NCBI GenBank assembly: GCA_034440615.1
Contig: JAOTOM010005178.1
Coordinates: forward strand, 714,001-778,000
Reading direction: 5' to 3'
Source of the DNA: Ashinkailepas kermadecensis
Lineage: Eukaryota; Arthropoda; Thecostraca; Neolepadidae
Length of the DNA stretch: 64,000 nt
Each line of letters starts with the position of its first letter. The first letter of the stretch is position 1. A program made the translations under genes and the position numbers. The notes beneath the pieces are model-generated. The model was not told where the DNA came from, did not search any database, and saw nothing but the letters and a program-made list of their open reading frames with translations. Positions 37,901 through 43,939 of this stretch are shown piece after piece.

Positions 37901-40900
37901 AGTGGTGAGCATTTCGTTACAGATTTCTTCAGATATTTGTTCATTGATCAATTTATTTGGAGTATCTCCTCGTCTTTTATAACATCTTTCGTCTTTGGAA
38001 TGAACACCACAAAGCAGAATAATTTTTTATGCTGAAATGTATCTTGCTTATCCTGCGAGGATGATGGTCTTTTATAAATAAGGAGATATTTGTACATATT
38101 TAAGGCTTATCTCGTATCCTCAAAAGTATACGTTTTAGGCGATACAATATAGCAGGTCACTTGCGGATGATGTGAAGTTTTGGATCTGAACACATCTGTT
38201 GCAATAAAGTGCCATGGAATAACCTGGCCTGCTCGAGATACATAAGACAATTCCCCTCATGGTCCGATTAGTCTGTGTGCAGCGTACGCGGGAAAGGGTC
38301 ACGAAATGATCCTGCATAAACACATCGGTGGGGTAGTTGAGCTATGTCTCCGATCCGAGCGTGGGAGTTACCGGAAGTTGTCTGGTGCTGTACCGACGCG
38401 TCGAGCGAACTTGACCCGGAAGGTATCTGCATCGGGATTATGCAGTCCTTGCGAGACGAAAGGTGGCCTGCGCGCAACCATACAATCGAGATCAATGAAG
38501 CTGTTTGTCTTCCTCCAGCTTCACTGATCTGAGGGCATGCCCCAAGGCGGCATGCCCATAGGTCACGGTCCCGCTTCGTTTCCCCAAACCAATCATGTGC
38601 CTGAGGAACCTGATGATGACTCCGTTGTGTGCAATTAGAACGGTAGGGAGCATGGCAAGACGCGATGCTTCTTACCGTCCCTGCACCAGCTGACTATCAC
38701 CGCGGCCGCTCCATGGTCATGGCATTTTATGTGCCCTGGAGCCCACAGAGCTAGAAAGACTTTCTGTAAAGAACCCGGACCGGGAGCCTCTGTCGTGTAT
38801 GTAGGATGTTCGTACACTCATGAGAAACTCTTTGAACCACCGTGGTACGAACCCGTTGACAAAAGGTGAAAACCATTTAAGATGAACGATTTGAGGTGAA
38901 GCGATCGGAAACGAGCCAAACCTGAGTCAAAGTTCTGTTCAAATGTCGGAATGAGGTGTTGACGGTGACTCCCTCGTAGGATTCTTGCTGCTTGTTATGC
39001 TCTGCCTTGTGTCGCTGTCGGCCGGCGTGATGCCGGGTTTCGGCCAGCTGTCTGTGACCAGAGTCGGCCGGTGCCTCTCATTCGGCCACATATTTATATA
39101 CGCCTACGGTGGTGTAAGAGCCATTGATACTGGTGCGAGGTGGCCGATTGGCTAGAGTGTTGAACTCTGAGTACGAGTGGCCGGGGTTCATATAACCCAA
39201 TGGGATTGACGTACCCTAAAACCTCAATAATCGTCATCAACACCCACACCATTCGGAACACTTCCAAATCCCGCGCCCGCCGGTGCCATTGGCCGTGGTC
39301 GTGCACCAGGTGTGTCGTGAATCACCCAATAAACAACAAGCCAATGATGCTAGCGTGGGACACATGACCGCGGAAGACAATCATTGCGCTGTCGCCTCCT
39401 GCCCCGTCTGCTGTTGCGATTGCACCAACGTTGTCTCACGCACCCGGTTTTGACAGCCGCGTGGCGCCCGTGTCCGCTCACGCGTCCAGTCGTTCTGTCT
39501 GGCAGGCATCATGGCGATCCTGTTCTGCGGCATCGTCATGTCCCACTACACCCACTTCAACCTGTCGCCTGTCACCCAGATCACCATGCAGCAGACCATG
39601 CGCACTCTCGCCTTCGTCGCAGGTGGGTACGCGCTCGTTTTCGGCAACGTGCCGCGCGACCGTCACGGGCAATGAAACGTTGCTGGCCAAAAGGGACCTG
39701 CTGTCCAAGGACTGGCCCATTTTCTGAGGTTACGCATAGCATTTATGCTGTTTCAAGACTCATTAGGTTATGGTGCTGATGTATGCGTGCGTACATTCAT
39801 TATCTGTTATTTGTGATCCCGCTGGACCTTAATCCAGGGCGGCACCGTGGGGTCGGTGTGGATATATCCAGATATTAAGGGCTTCTTATTTCCATGAATG
39901 GTACAATGCAATGTCAAAACATCAGAATGACTGGAGTAATGGTACTTTCAGTATCGTCGCCCAAACTGCGAACTATATTTGTTTAGTGGAAGCCGTCCGC
40001 CATAGCACAGCACGCCCCAGGGCAAGCAAGCTCCCAATGACGCTACACGGTAACGATTGTGCTCACATGCAACACATCGACTTGGCAGCGTTGTCTGGCG
40101 TCACCGACCCCGTCACCGCTTGGGGGGGGGGGGGGAGCAGTCTAGGGGTAAGGTGCCCGTTTCCCAGCCGAACTGTTGTTGGTTCGTGTGCCGCCTGTCG
40201 CCACTCTTCGCCTGCAGGCAATCGGAAGTGAGAAATTCGCGACTTTGTGCGACCCAAAGCCGGTGTCCCGAAATTATGATATTTGAGTGAAGATCAGCAC
40301 TCGATGTAAATGTTATCGACATAACTTTTTCCTTTCTGACATTAAGTGCCAATTTTGCTTTTTATTCTGCATTTTGAGTGATATTTGAATAATTGAAAGC
40401 ACTTGCGATTTTGGCAACAGCGCTTCCCCGATCGGTAAAGGCAGCATAAACAGACATCATCTCCTATTCGTTAATGGGCACTATCTATTTGCATTTGCAC
40501 TTTTTGAACACCAGTTGGCTTGTTTGACATCACCTTCCCCCTCCACTCCACCCAGAAAAAAAAAAATTTCAGGACAGTGCCCAAGGCAGTAGGAGTATCG
40601 CTGCACCAATAACCACCGCCGACTTCGTTGCCGCAGAGACCTGCGTGTTCGCGTACCTGGGACTGGCCATCTTCAGCTTCGGTCACCAGGTCGAGCCGGC
40701 ATTGGTCATCTGGTCTCTGGTGCTCTGTCTGGTGGGCCGCGCCTGCAACATCTTCCCGCTGGCGGCGCTCGTCAACTACTTCCGCGAGCACAAGATCACC
40801 AAGAAGATGCAGGCCGTCATGTGGTTTAGCGGTGCGTTGTCGCCGACGGACCCGGGGGACGGGCGGGGATGGCCGAGTGGTTAAGGTGTTGAGATCTGGG

Positions 40901-43900
40901 TACCAATGGTCCCGGGTTTAACACTCGCACCACTTGGAACATTTCCCAATCCCGCGGCCCACCGACGAAGCAGTGTGGGCGGCGTCATTAGCCGTGGTCG
41001 TGCATAAAGTACGTCGAGAACCACCCAATAAACCAACAAACAAGCACCTGGGGCGCGGGCATGTGACCAGAGTGCGTATTGTCTGCGGTGAACGAAAACT
41101 TCGGCCTGCGTGCTTCCCGTTTTTTCACGTGCATTCTTCCATCCGTTGCTGTACTGTCTGTCGAGTCCGTGTCCGACCCAGCCATCCACCGTGACCCGGC
41201 CCCGCTGGCGTGACCCCGCCCCGCTGGCGTGACCCCGCCCCGCTGGCGTGCCCCGCCCCGCTGGCGTGACCCCGCCCCGCTGGCGTGACCCCGCCCCGCT
41301 GGCGTGACTCGGCCCCGGCCGCACCGCAGGCCTGCGCGGTGCCATCGCCTACGCGCTGTGCCTCCACCTGGAGTTCGAGACGGAGAAGCGGCACGTGCTG
41401 GTGACCACCACGCTGATCGTGGTGCTGTGCAGCATCCTGCTGCTGGGCGGCAGCACTCAGCCGCTGCTCAAGTACCTCAGCGCGGACAGGTTCACCGATG
41501 ACCTCAGGTGAGGCTGCGCTGCGCGCGTCGGCTTGAGCAGGACGCATTTTATGCTGCTGCGGCTACTCAGTGGTGCATTTCCCCTCGTGAGTACTAACTA
41601 TGTGAGCTTTAAGATCGGTGATATGGACACAAAGTGGTCCTGTAGCCGAGGAACTCTTGGATGCAACACCACCACTACATCAGTACATCAATCGCTGGTT
41701 GGTACATCAGTGTTTTGCACCTCATGTATGGCATGAAGTTCCGGGGATCGCTTCCACAAAGTGGTCACCAATGACGTGAAGGATATGACAATCGGCTCGT
41801 TTTGCGCATGGTTATCGTGCTAATCTAAGGCCTACGAAGATTATCGCACCAGCCATTGCATCCAGAAGGTCAATAGGAACAGTGCGCAGGTGGCCTTTCG
41901 TGTCCGTCGATGCCGGTGCTGTGCATGTTGTGAGGGCCGGGAATGTCCGAGAACCGTGGCGCATCAGGGTTGTGATCATGTAAAGAATTAACCCCTTGAT
42001 TAAATTAACCTAGCGCGAACAAAATGACTGGATATATTTCGACTGTGGCTACCCAGTGTCTGCCATTTTGTTCAATTTTCTGCCATGCATCTGAGCTATC
42101 ATGAGCATAAGGTTAATACTTTGCATCATCACAACTTTGATCATGCTCAATGCAGCGCCGAGCCTTATAAGTACACCACGGCCCAGGTTGGCACCGGTGA
42201 CCTCGGTGTCAGACGGCATAGCCCCAGTGTCAGCTGGCATGACCTCGGTGTCAGTCGGTATGACCTCAGTATCAGCCGGCATGACCCCAGTGTCAGCCAG
42301 CATGACCTCGGTGTCGGCCGGCACGACCTCGGTGTCGGCCGGCACGACCTCGGTGTCAGCCGGCATGACCTCGGTGTCGGCCGGCATGACCTCGGTGTCG
42401 GCCGGCATGACCTCGGTGTCAGCCGGCATGACCTCGGTGTCGGCCGGCATGACCTCGGTGTCGGCCGGCATGACCTCGGTGTCAGCCTGCATGACCCCAG
42501 TATCAGCCGGCATGACCCCAGTGTCAGTCGGTATGGCCCCAGTGTCGGCCGGCATGACCTCGGTGTCGGCCGGCATGGCCCCAGTGTCAGCCGGCATGAC
42601 CCCAGTGTCAGCCAGCATGACCTCGGTGTCAGCCAGCATGACCTCGGTGTCGGCCGGCATGACCTCGGTGTCAGCCTGCATGACCCCAGTGTCAGTCGGT
42701 ATGGCCCCAGTGTCAGCCAGCATGACCCCGGTGTCGGCCGGCATGACCTCGGTGTCGGCCGGCATGACCCCAGTGTCAGCCGGCATGACCTCGGTGTCGG
42801 CCGTGACCCAGTGTCGCCGACATGACCTCGGTGTCGGCCGGCATGACCCCAGTGTCAGCGGATGGCCCAGTGTCAGCCAGCATGACCTCGGTGTCGGCCG
42901 GCATGACCTCGGTGTCGGCCGGCACGACCTCGGTGTCGGCCGACATGACCTCGGCGACGTGTGGCCGCGGCAGGTCGCGTCGGCGCCGCCGCAGCCGCCG
43001 GCAGCGCGACCTGAACCTGAGCAAGACGTGCGAGCTGGGCGCCGCGCTCGACTCGGAGCACCTGTCCGAGCTGACCGAGGACGAGCGCGACACCGGCGCC
43101 AGCGCCGGCCAGCTGCGCGGCTTCGCCAAGTGGGACTACCTCTACTTCAAGCCGTTCCTGACGCGCCGGCTCACGCAGCAGGTGGGCTGCGCGTCCGGCC
43201 GGCAGACGCTGGTGCTGATGCACTGGTGCTGGTGCTGGTGTGTTGGTGCTGATGTGCTGGTGCTGTGATGGTGCTGATGTGTTGGTGCTAGTGTGCTGGT
43301 GCGGATGTGCTGGCGCTGGTGCTGATGCGCCGGTGCTGGTGCTGGCGTATTGGTGCTGATGTGCTGGTGCTGGTGTGTTGGTGCTGATGTACTGGTGTGC
43401 TGGTGTTGATGTGGTGGTATTGATGTGCTGGTGCTGGTGCGGATGTGCTGGCGCTGGTGCTGGTGCGCTGGCCCACCGGAGCCAACGGCGATCTCGCTGA
43501 TCTGTGTGTTTGCTCCGGATCTCATTGAGCTGTTTTGTGTTGGCTCGTTCCCTATTTCTATTTTGCACATCCACTGCGCATGTCATTTGCAAATCGACAG
43601 TGTCGTTGCTGCCATTGTTTGGTTTTAGTGCATGCGCCTAAGGCCGAGGTGTAAAGCTGCGCGGTGGCTAGGTGCTTAGATGGACAGTTGAGGTTGGTCA
43701 TTGATGGTTCCGGCCGGTCGACCATGACGTCATTTGGCACCCAGTGTAGATGGCCGTCTGGCTGGGTCGACGTGTTAGGTGGGCTGCGCGGTACGCTGCT
43801 GCGTCGGACTGAACATGCCGTACCGGTGCTGCAGGAGCTGCGGGAGGCCAAGCTGCAGATGACCGACCTCGCCAACAAGGTGTACGAGACGATCCGCGTC

Positions 43901-43939
43901 TCGCCCGAAGAGTCGGACGAGGAGGAGCTGTTGGCGTGA
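20381..43939 (+). CDS. SLC9A8: SLC9A8/NHE8-type sodium/proton exchanger, complete 12-exon gene
   Basis: The product exchanges Na+ (or K+) for H+ across Golgi, endosomal or apical membranes; that role is known for the family, not shown here. Coding exons are 20381-20733, 21591-21694, 22260-22399, 23269-23352, 25100-25201, 26075-26253, 27192-27436, 39506-39622, 40637-40831, 41330-41507, 42974-43181 and 43835-43939. Phases match at all junctions and give 669 aa. There is an N-terminal signal-like helix, then about 12 membrane segments. Family hallmarks are [11 protein letters not shown] (exon 4), [15 protein letters not shown] and [10 protein letters not shown] with the Asn-Asp pair (exon 6), YGLAEG (exon 7), FGRxxNIFPL-like [10 protein letters not shown] (exon 9), and the NHE8-type tail [15 protein letters not shown] and FLTRRLTQ (exon 11). 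The tail separates NHE8 from plasma-membrane NHE1-5. Intron 7 (12 kb) contains the whole SPTLC1 gene. No RNA evidence was available. Confidence 0.95.
20843..21275 (+). repeat. left arm of 433-bp inverted repeat: SINE (family A) plus extension
   Basis: Begins with a tRNA-like head (gatggccgagtggttaaggt, later cccgggttcaacactc), continues through gggcggcgccattagccgtg and a 3' region ending ccgatctccctctgag. The same 433 bp recurs inverted at 22421-22853. It lies in SLC9A8 intron 1. Confidence 0.93.
21591..21694 (+). CDS. SLC9A8: SLC9A8 exon 2 (start of first transmembrane segment)
   Basis: The acceptor is cgtttgcag and the donor is gtatgg. The exon encodes an acidic linker ([15 protein letters not shown]) and the start of the first core helix ([12 protein letters not shown]). 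It lies inside the loop of the 433-bp inverted repeat whose arms are 20843-21275 and 22421-22853. Confidence 0.85.
21974..22007. repeat. perfect 15-bp palindromic hairpin in SLC9A8 intron 2
   Basis: Arms AATTTGCTAGTGGCC and GGCCACTAGCAAATT around the loop atac. A smaller TATCTCAT..ATGAGATA hairpin lies about 50 bp upstream. Confidence 0.9.
22066..22259 (+). pseudogene. two decoy copies of the SLC9A8 exon 3 start
   Basis: Copy a begins after tttgcag (AG 22073-22074) and stops within four codons. Copy b begins after a good T-tract and atag (AG 22173-22174), reads [20 protein letters not shown] in the correct phase, then TGA at 22237. The true exon 3 follows at 22260. Confidence 0.85.
22260..22399 (+). 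CDS. SLC9A8: SLC9A8 exon 3 (membrane segments 1-2)
   Basis: Encodes [20 protein letters not shown], the loop and next helix, in phase with exons 2 and 4. The acceptor (cgttgacag) has a weak pyrimidine tract. Two damaged copies of this exon start lie just upstream, with acceptors ending at 22074 and 22174; both run into stop codons. The inverted-repeat arm begins 22 bp after the donor. Confidence 0.9.
22421..22853 (-). repeat. right arm of 433-bp inverted repeat: SINE (family A) plus extension
   Basis: Inverted copy of 20843-21275, roughly 95% identical by eye. It starts 22 bp after the SLC9A8 exon 3 donor, so exons 2 and 3 lie in the 1,145-bp loop. Confidence 0.93.
23269..23352 (+). CDS. SLC9A8: SLC9A8 exon 4 ([11 protein letters not shown] motif)
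   Basis: An 84-nt, phase-0 exon encoding [20 protein letters not shown] and the following ESGYNLHK. This is the conserved amiloride-sensitivity region of NHE proteins. The acceptor is cttcacag and the donor is gtcagc. Confidence 0.95.
23781..24548 (-). pseudogene. LINE ORF1 with SGNH-hydrolase-like domain, one in-frame stop
   Basis: Minus strand: [20 protein letters not shown] begins a short coiled coil; a TAG at 24404-24402 interrupts, and the same frame resumes. It then reads [23 protein letters not shown] (GDS motif), [13 protein letters not shown] and [10 protein letters not shown] (GxND-like region, here Asn-Asn). This layout is typical of CR1-type ORF1 esterase proteins. The untranslated region upstream runs to about 24850. 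No reverse transcriptase follows, so the element is 3'-truncated. Confidence 0.75.
25100..25201 (+). CDS. SLC9A8: SLC9A8 exon 5 (membrane segment)
   Basis: A 102-nt, phase-0 exon encoding [20 protein letters not shown] and ending in [10 protein letters not shown], a near-universal NHE8 stretch. The donor is gtcagt. Confidence 0.95.
25385..25485 (+). mobile_element. tRNA-derived SINE (family B), partial
   Basis: Head with cccgtctcgcaaacgaaagg and B box gtgggttcgagtcccacc, then cgcggtcaatcggcgtgaga. In SLC9A8 intron 5. Confidence 0.8.
25858..26012 (-). mobile_element. tRNA-derived SINE variant (family B body)
   Basis: Shares gcgacacattcaactgctag-type and ccctcacgccgattggtcgc body sequence with other copies and has a tRNA-like head on the minus strand (gggtttgaatctcac). 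It ends about 60 bp before SLC9A8 exon 6. A related fragment is at about 2105-2225. Confidence 0.65.
26075..26253 (+). CDS. SLC9A8: SLC9A8 exon 6 (ion-binding core)
   Basis: Encodes [20 protein letters not shown], then [14 protein letters not shown] and [10 protein letters not shown]. It holds the residues that bind cation and proton in the CPA1 exchanger fold. The donor gtgagt leaves phase 2. A SINE fragment ends about 60 bp before the acceptor. Confidence 0.95.
26921..27113 (+). mobile_element. tRNA-derived SINE (family A)
   Basis: Head ggatggccgagtggttaagg, B box gggttcgacactcgc, body gggcggcgccattagccgcg and an (AAAC)n tail. Ends about 80 bp before SLC9A8 exon 7. Confidence 0.9.
27192..27436 (+). 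CDS. SLC9A8: SLC9A8 exon 7 (membrane segments, YGLAEG motif)
   Basis: The acceptor is cctgcctgcag and the donor gtgagt, phase 1. Encodes a Ser-rich luminal loop, a helix ending in LLFKHVDLR, and [20 protein letters not shown]. This is the last SLC9A8 exon before the nested SPTLC1 gene. The next exon is 12,069 bp away. Confidence 0.95.
27821..28003 (+). mobile_element. tRNA-derived SINE (family A)
   Basis: Same structure as 26921-27113: ggggcggggatgacctagtg head, tcccgggttcaacactcgc, (AAAT/AAAC) tail. In SLC9A8 intron 7 before the nested gene. Confidence 0.9.
28097..28262 (+). mobile_element. tRNA-derived SINE (family B)
   Basis: Head agtctaggcgtaagatgccc, then caatcgaaaggttgtggatt and cgcgaccaatcggcgcgaga body. 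In SLC9A8 intron 7. Confidence 0.85.
28906..28962. repeat. (TA)n microsatellite
   Basis: About 28 TA units. Confidence 0.97.
29700..29860. repeat. 22-bp degenerate minisatellite
   Basis: Units like gcgccatatcccggttcaga; more diverged copies extend left to about 29450. Lies upstream of the first SPTLC1 exon. Confidence 0.8.
30028..30057 (+). CDS. SPTLC1: SPTLC1 first recognised exon
   Basis: Encodes [10 protein letters not shown] and ends at a gtgagt donor, phase 0. The sequence matches the short linker that normally follows the N-terminal membrane helix, so this is either the true start or an internal exon whose upstream partner I could not find. The in-frame stop upstream (TGA within tgtggtgacc) excludes a simple 5' extension of the same ORF beyond about eight codons. 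Confidence 0.6.
30028..37717 (+). CDS. SPTLC1: SPTLC1, serine palmitoyltransferase subunit 1, nested in SLC9A8 intron 7
   Basis: The family forms a heterodimer with SPTLC2/3 in the ER and condenses serine with palmitoyl-CoA, the first step of sphingolipid synthesis; SPTLC1 lacks the catalytic PLP lysine. Exons are 30028-30057, 31476-31571, 32098-32260, 32988-33120, 33670-33799, 34717-34917, 35872-35983, 36327-36471, 36964-37072 and 37553-37717. Phases match throughout and give 427 aa. Diagnostic stretches are [92 protein letters not shown] and PPPPSIRLV. Vertebrate SPTLC1 is about 473 aa. The missing 45-50 aa are the N-terminal membrane helix. ATG 30028 has a strong context (gccatgg), but an acceptor-like gtcag ends 4 bp upstream of the ATG, so an upstream exon is possible. 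Confidence 0.93.
31476..31571 (+). CDS. SPTLC1: SPTLC1 exon 2
   Basis: Encodes [16 protein letters not shown] then [12 protein letters not shown]; donor gtgagt at 31572. The exon end and donor are repeated about 64 and 130 bp downstream (donor-like sites at 31636 and 31702). Confidence 0.93.
31550..31750 (+). repeat. tandem copies of the SPTLC1 exon 2 end and donor
   Basis: ggtcatagtggacggtaag|gtgagt (true donor 31572) recurs as ggtcgtagtagatggcaag|gtgagt (31636) and as a decayed form near 31702, with aaccc(g) after each. A fourth trace is near 31730-31745. Using the second donor retains an in-frame TAA right after the true exon end. Confidence 0.85.
31915..32040. repeat. 21-bp minisatellite upstream of SPTLC1 exon 3
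   Basis: Unit ctccgtgtacgttcgtgtgg(a), about five copies then shorter ggactcggt units. Confidence 0.9.
32098..32260 (+). CDS. SPTLC1: SPTLC1 exon 3
   Basis: Encodes [20 protein letters not shown] and [16 protein letters not shown], the start of the aminotransferase-fold domain. The acceptor is gtcggcag and the donor gtacgt, phase 1. A 21-bp minisatellite lies upstream at about 31915-32040. Confidence 0.95.
32826..32945. repeat. palindrome made of two inverted copies of a short dispersed repeat
   Basis: Left arm has tttgggttttagggcacatc and the right arm its inverse, gatgcgcccctaaacccaaa, with agcgcccag / gggcgct between. Single copies of the same word occur near 3430, 11815, 13290, 36775 and 55905. 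Confidence 0.8.
32988..33120 (+). CDS. SPTLC1: SPTLC1 exon 4
   Basis: Encodes [20 protein letters not shown] and [15 protein letters not shown]. The acceptor is ctgcacacag and the donor gtgagt. A palindromic repeat (about 32826-32945) lies just upstream. Confidence 0.95.
33670..33799 (+). CDS. SPTLC1: SPTLC1 exon 5
   Basis: Encodes [20 protein letters not shown] and [17 protein letters not shown]; acceptor gtgtttcag, donor gtgagc. The family has Asp-Arg-Ala-Cys-Phe-Ala-Ile-Gln here; this protein has Glu-Ser-Val-His instead of Arg-Ala-Cys. Confidence 0.95.
34110..34195 (+). mobile_element. 5'-truncated LINE 3' end (same family as 17.0 and 57.7 kb)
   Basis: ccactatacgtggagggcat followed by an (AAAAT)n tail, matching the 3' ends at about 19560 and 60985. 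Only the last roughly 80 bp are present. In SPTLC1 intron 5. Confidence 0.85.
34555..34695. repeat. (AACC)n simple repeat upstream of SPTLC1 exon 6
   Basis: Long CAACCAAC run ending about 25 bp before the exon 6 acceptor. The acceptor itself has a poor pyrimidine tract. Confidence 0.93.
34717..34917 (+). CDS. SPTLC1: SPTLC1 exon 6
   Basis: Encodes [20 protein letters not shown], then [18 protein letters not shown] and VTEHFGVQ, equivalent to the PLP-pocket face that pairs with SPTLC2. The donor gtgggt at 34918 is followed by in-frame tandem copies of the exon end, each with its own donor (34996 and 35074). Confidence 0.93.
34880..35235 (+). repeat. 78-bp tandem copies of the SPTLC1 exon 6 end and donor
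   Basis: The exon end gtgctgggccgc...gtccag|gtgggt is followed by copies ending gtccag|gtgcgt (donor 34996) and gtccag|gtgggt (donor 35074), each 78 nt later and in frame. A fourth, rearranged copy ends in ggacactagtgtccaggtgg repeats near 35150-35225. Confidence 0.92.
35362..35600 (+). repeat. dispersed repeat with SINE-like end, copy 1
   Basis: Shares tgtcgctgtcggccggcg, gggtttcgg, ctgtgatgaccagagtc and gcgaggtggccga...gtgttgaactctg with 38975-39180. Lies in SPTLC1 intron 6. Confidence 0.8.
35836..35871 (+). promoter_or_regulatory. alternative 3' splice site of SPTLC1 exon 7
   Basis: gggtcag|gtcgttgacatcg sits 30 nt upstream of ttctcag|gtggccgacattg. The two 30-nt blocks are near copies. 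The upstream site adds [10 protein letters not shown] in frame, almost repeating [10 protein letters not shown]. Confidence 0.65.
35872..35983 (+). CDS. SPTLC1: SPTLC1 exon 7
   Basis: Encodes [20 protein letters not shown] and [12 protein letters not shown]. The acceptor is tgttctcag. A second acceptor 30 nt upstream (AG at 35840-35841) would add ten in-frame residues that nearly repeat the exon start. Donor gtgaga, phase 1. Confidence 0.88.
36327..36471 (+). CDS. SPTLC1: SPTLC1 exon 8
   Basis: Encodes [20 protein letters not shown] through a helix ending ALSAIA; acceptor cggttcag, donor gtatga, phase 2. Confidence 0.93.
36964..37072 (+). CDS. SPTLC1: SPTLC1 exon 9
   Basis: Encodes [20 protein letters not shown] and [12 protein letters not shown]; acceptor gcgttttcag, donor gtgggt, phase 0. 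Confidence 0.93.
37553..37717 (+). CDS. SPTLC1: SPTLC1 exon 10 (C-terminus and stop)
   Basis: Encodes [39 protein letters not shown] and the terminal helix; stop TGA at 37715. Acceptor tgccgcag. Confidence 0.95.
   Translation: MRDEGVLLTTAAYIADQEVKPPPPSIRLVAAVHLLDEEIQLVKRALDTAVARVL
38203..38208 (+). promoter_or_regulatory. candidate poly(A) signal for SPTLC1
   Basis: A canonical AATAAA 486 bp after the SPTLC1 stop codon. It would end the nested transcript inside SLC9A8 intron 7. I saw no nearer canonical hexamer. Position only; no transcript support. Confidence 0.35.
38975..39340 (+). mobile_element. dispersed repeat copy 2 joined to a family A SINE
   Basis: The same left part as 35362-35600, then gcgaggtggccgattggcta as tRNA-like head, ending in aatcacccaataaacaacaa. 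A short unrelated stretch lies between head and body. Confidence 0.75.
39506..39622 (+). CDS. SLC9A8: SLC9A8 exon 8
   Basis: Encodes [20 protein letters not shown] and [19 protein letters not shown], in phase with exon 7 across the nested gene. The acceptor is tctggcag and the donor gtgggt. The phase match and family continuity tie the two halves of SLC9A8 together. Confidence 0.95.
40132..40235 (+). mobile_element. tRNA-derived SINE (family B), diverged
   Basis: gcagtctaggggtaaggtgc head, then gccactcttcgcctgcaggc body. In SLC9A8 intron 8. Confidence 0.7.
40637..40831 (+). CDS. SLC9A8: SLC9A8 exon 9
   Basis: Encodes [15 protein letters not shown], a second helix, and [20 protein letters not shown] through MWFSG, a conserved cytoplasmic loop and helix. 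The acceptor ends in gccgcag. The donor is gtgcgt, phase 1. A SINE starts 30 bp downstream of the exon. Confidence 0.95.
40861..41043 (+). mobile_element. tRNA-derived SINE (family A)
   Basis: gggatggccgagtggttaag head and gtgggcggcgtcattagccg body; starts 30 bp after SLC9A8 exon 9. AAACAAAC-type tail. Confidence 0.9.
41190..41305. repeat. 19-bp minisatellite next to SLC9A8 exon 10 acceptor
   Basis: Unit gtgaccccgccccgctggc, about six copies, ending about 25-30 bp before exon 10. Confidence 0.93.
41330..41507 (+). CDS. SLC9A8: SLC9A8 exon 10 (last membrane segments)
   Basis: Encodes [16 protein letters not shown] and [14 protein letters not shown], the end of the transport domain. The acceptor is gcaccgcag. 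A 19-bp minisatellite lies about 30 bp upstream of it. The donor is gtgagg, phase 2. Confidence 0.95.
42185..42955. repeat. 21-bp minisatellite next to SLC9A8 exon 11 acceptor
   Basis: Unit ggcatgacctcggtgtcggcc and variants (ccccagtgtcag), about 36 copies, ending about 19 bp before the exon 11 acceptor. It keeps several frames open for hundreds of bases; these are not genes. Confidence 0.97.
42974..43181 (+). CDS. SLC9A8: SLC9A8 exon 11 (cytoplasmic tail)
   Basis: The first bases join the preceding codon to give an Arg-rich stretch, then [22 protein letters not shown] and [11 protein letters not shown], which are diagnostic of NHE8 tails. The acceptor gccgcggcag was chosen because it alone keeps phase; other CAGs follow within the next 30 bp. 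A 21-bp minisatellite ends about 19 bp upstream, and a GCTGGT-type repeat starts about 22 bp after the donor. Confidence 0.85.
43203..43475. repeat. degenerate GCTGGT/GCTGAT minisatellite after SLC9A8 exon 11
   Basis: Blocks of gtgctggtgctggtgctgatg-like words starting about 22 bp after the exon 11 donor. Confidence 0.9.
43835..43939 (+). CDS. SLC9A8: SLC9A8 exon 12 (C-terminus and stop)
   Basis: Encodes [20 protein letters not shown] then an acidic end, SDEEELLA, and stop TGA at 43937. The acidic C-terminus resembles vertebrate NHE8. The acceptor is tgctgcag, phase 0. Confidence 0.9.
   Translation, partial: ELREAKLQMTDLANKVYETIRVSPEESDEEELLA

Noticed and set aside
42185..42955. 21-bp array as a derivative of the SLC9A8 exon 10 donor (gatgacctcaggtgagg resembles catgacctcggtgtcgg)
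   Set aside because: Match is about 12 bases, the array lies 700 bp away at the other end of the intron, and chance similarity cannot be excluded.
42101..43252. 383-codon plus-strand open frame
   Set aside because: It runs through the 21-bp minisatellite, whose unit is divisible by three, and leaves the true reading frame of SLC9A8 exon 11.
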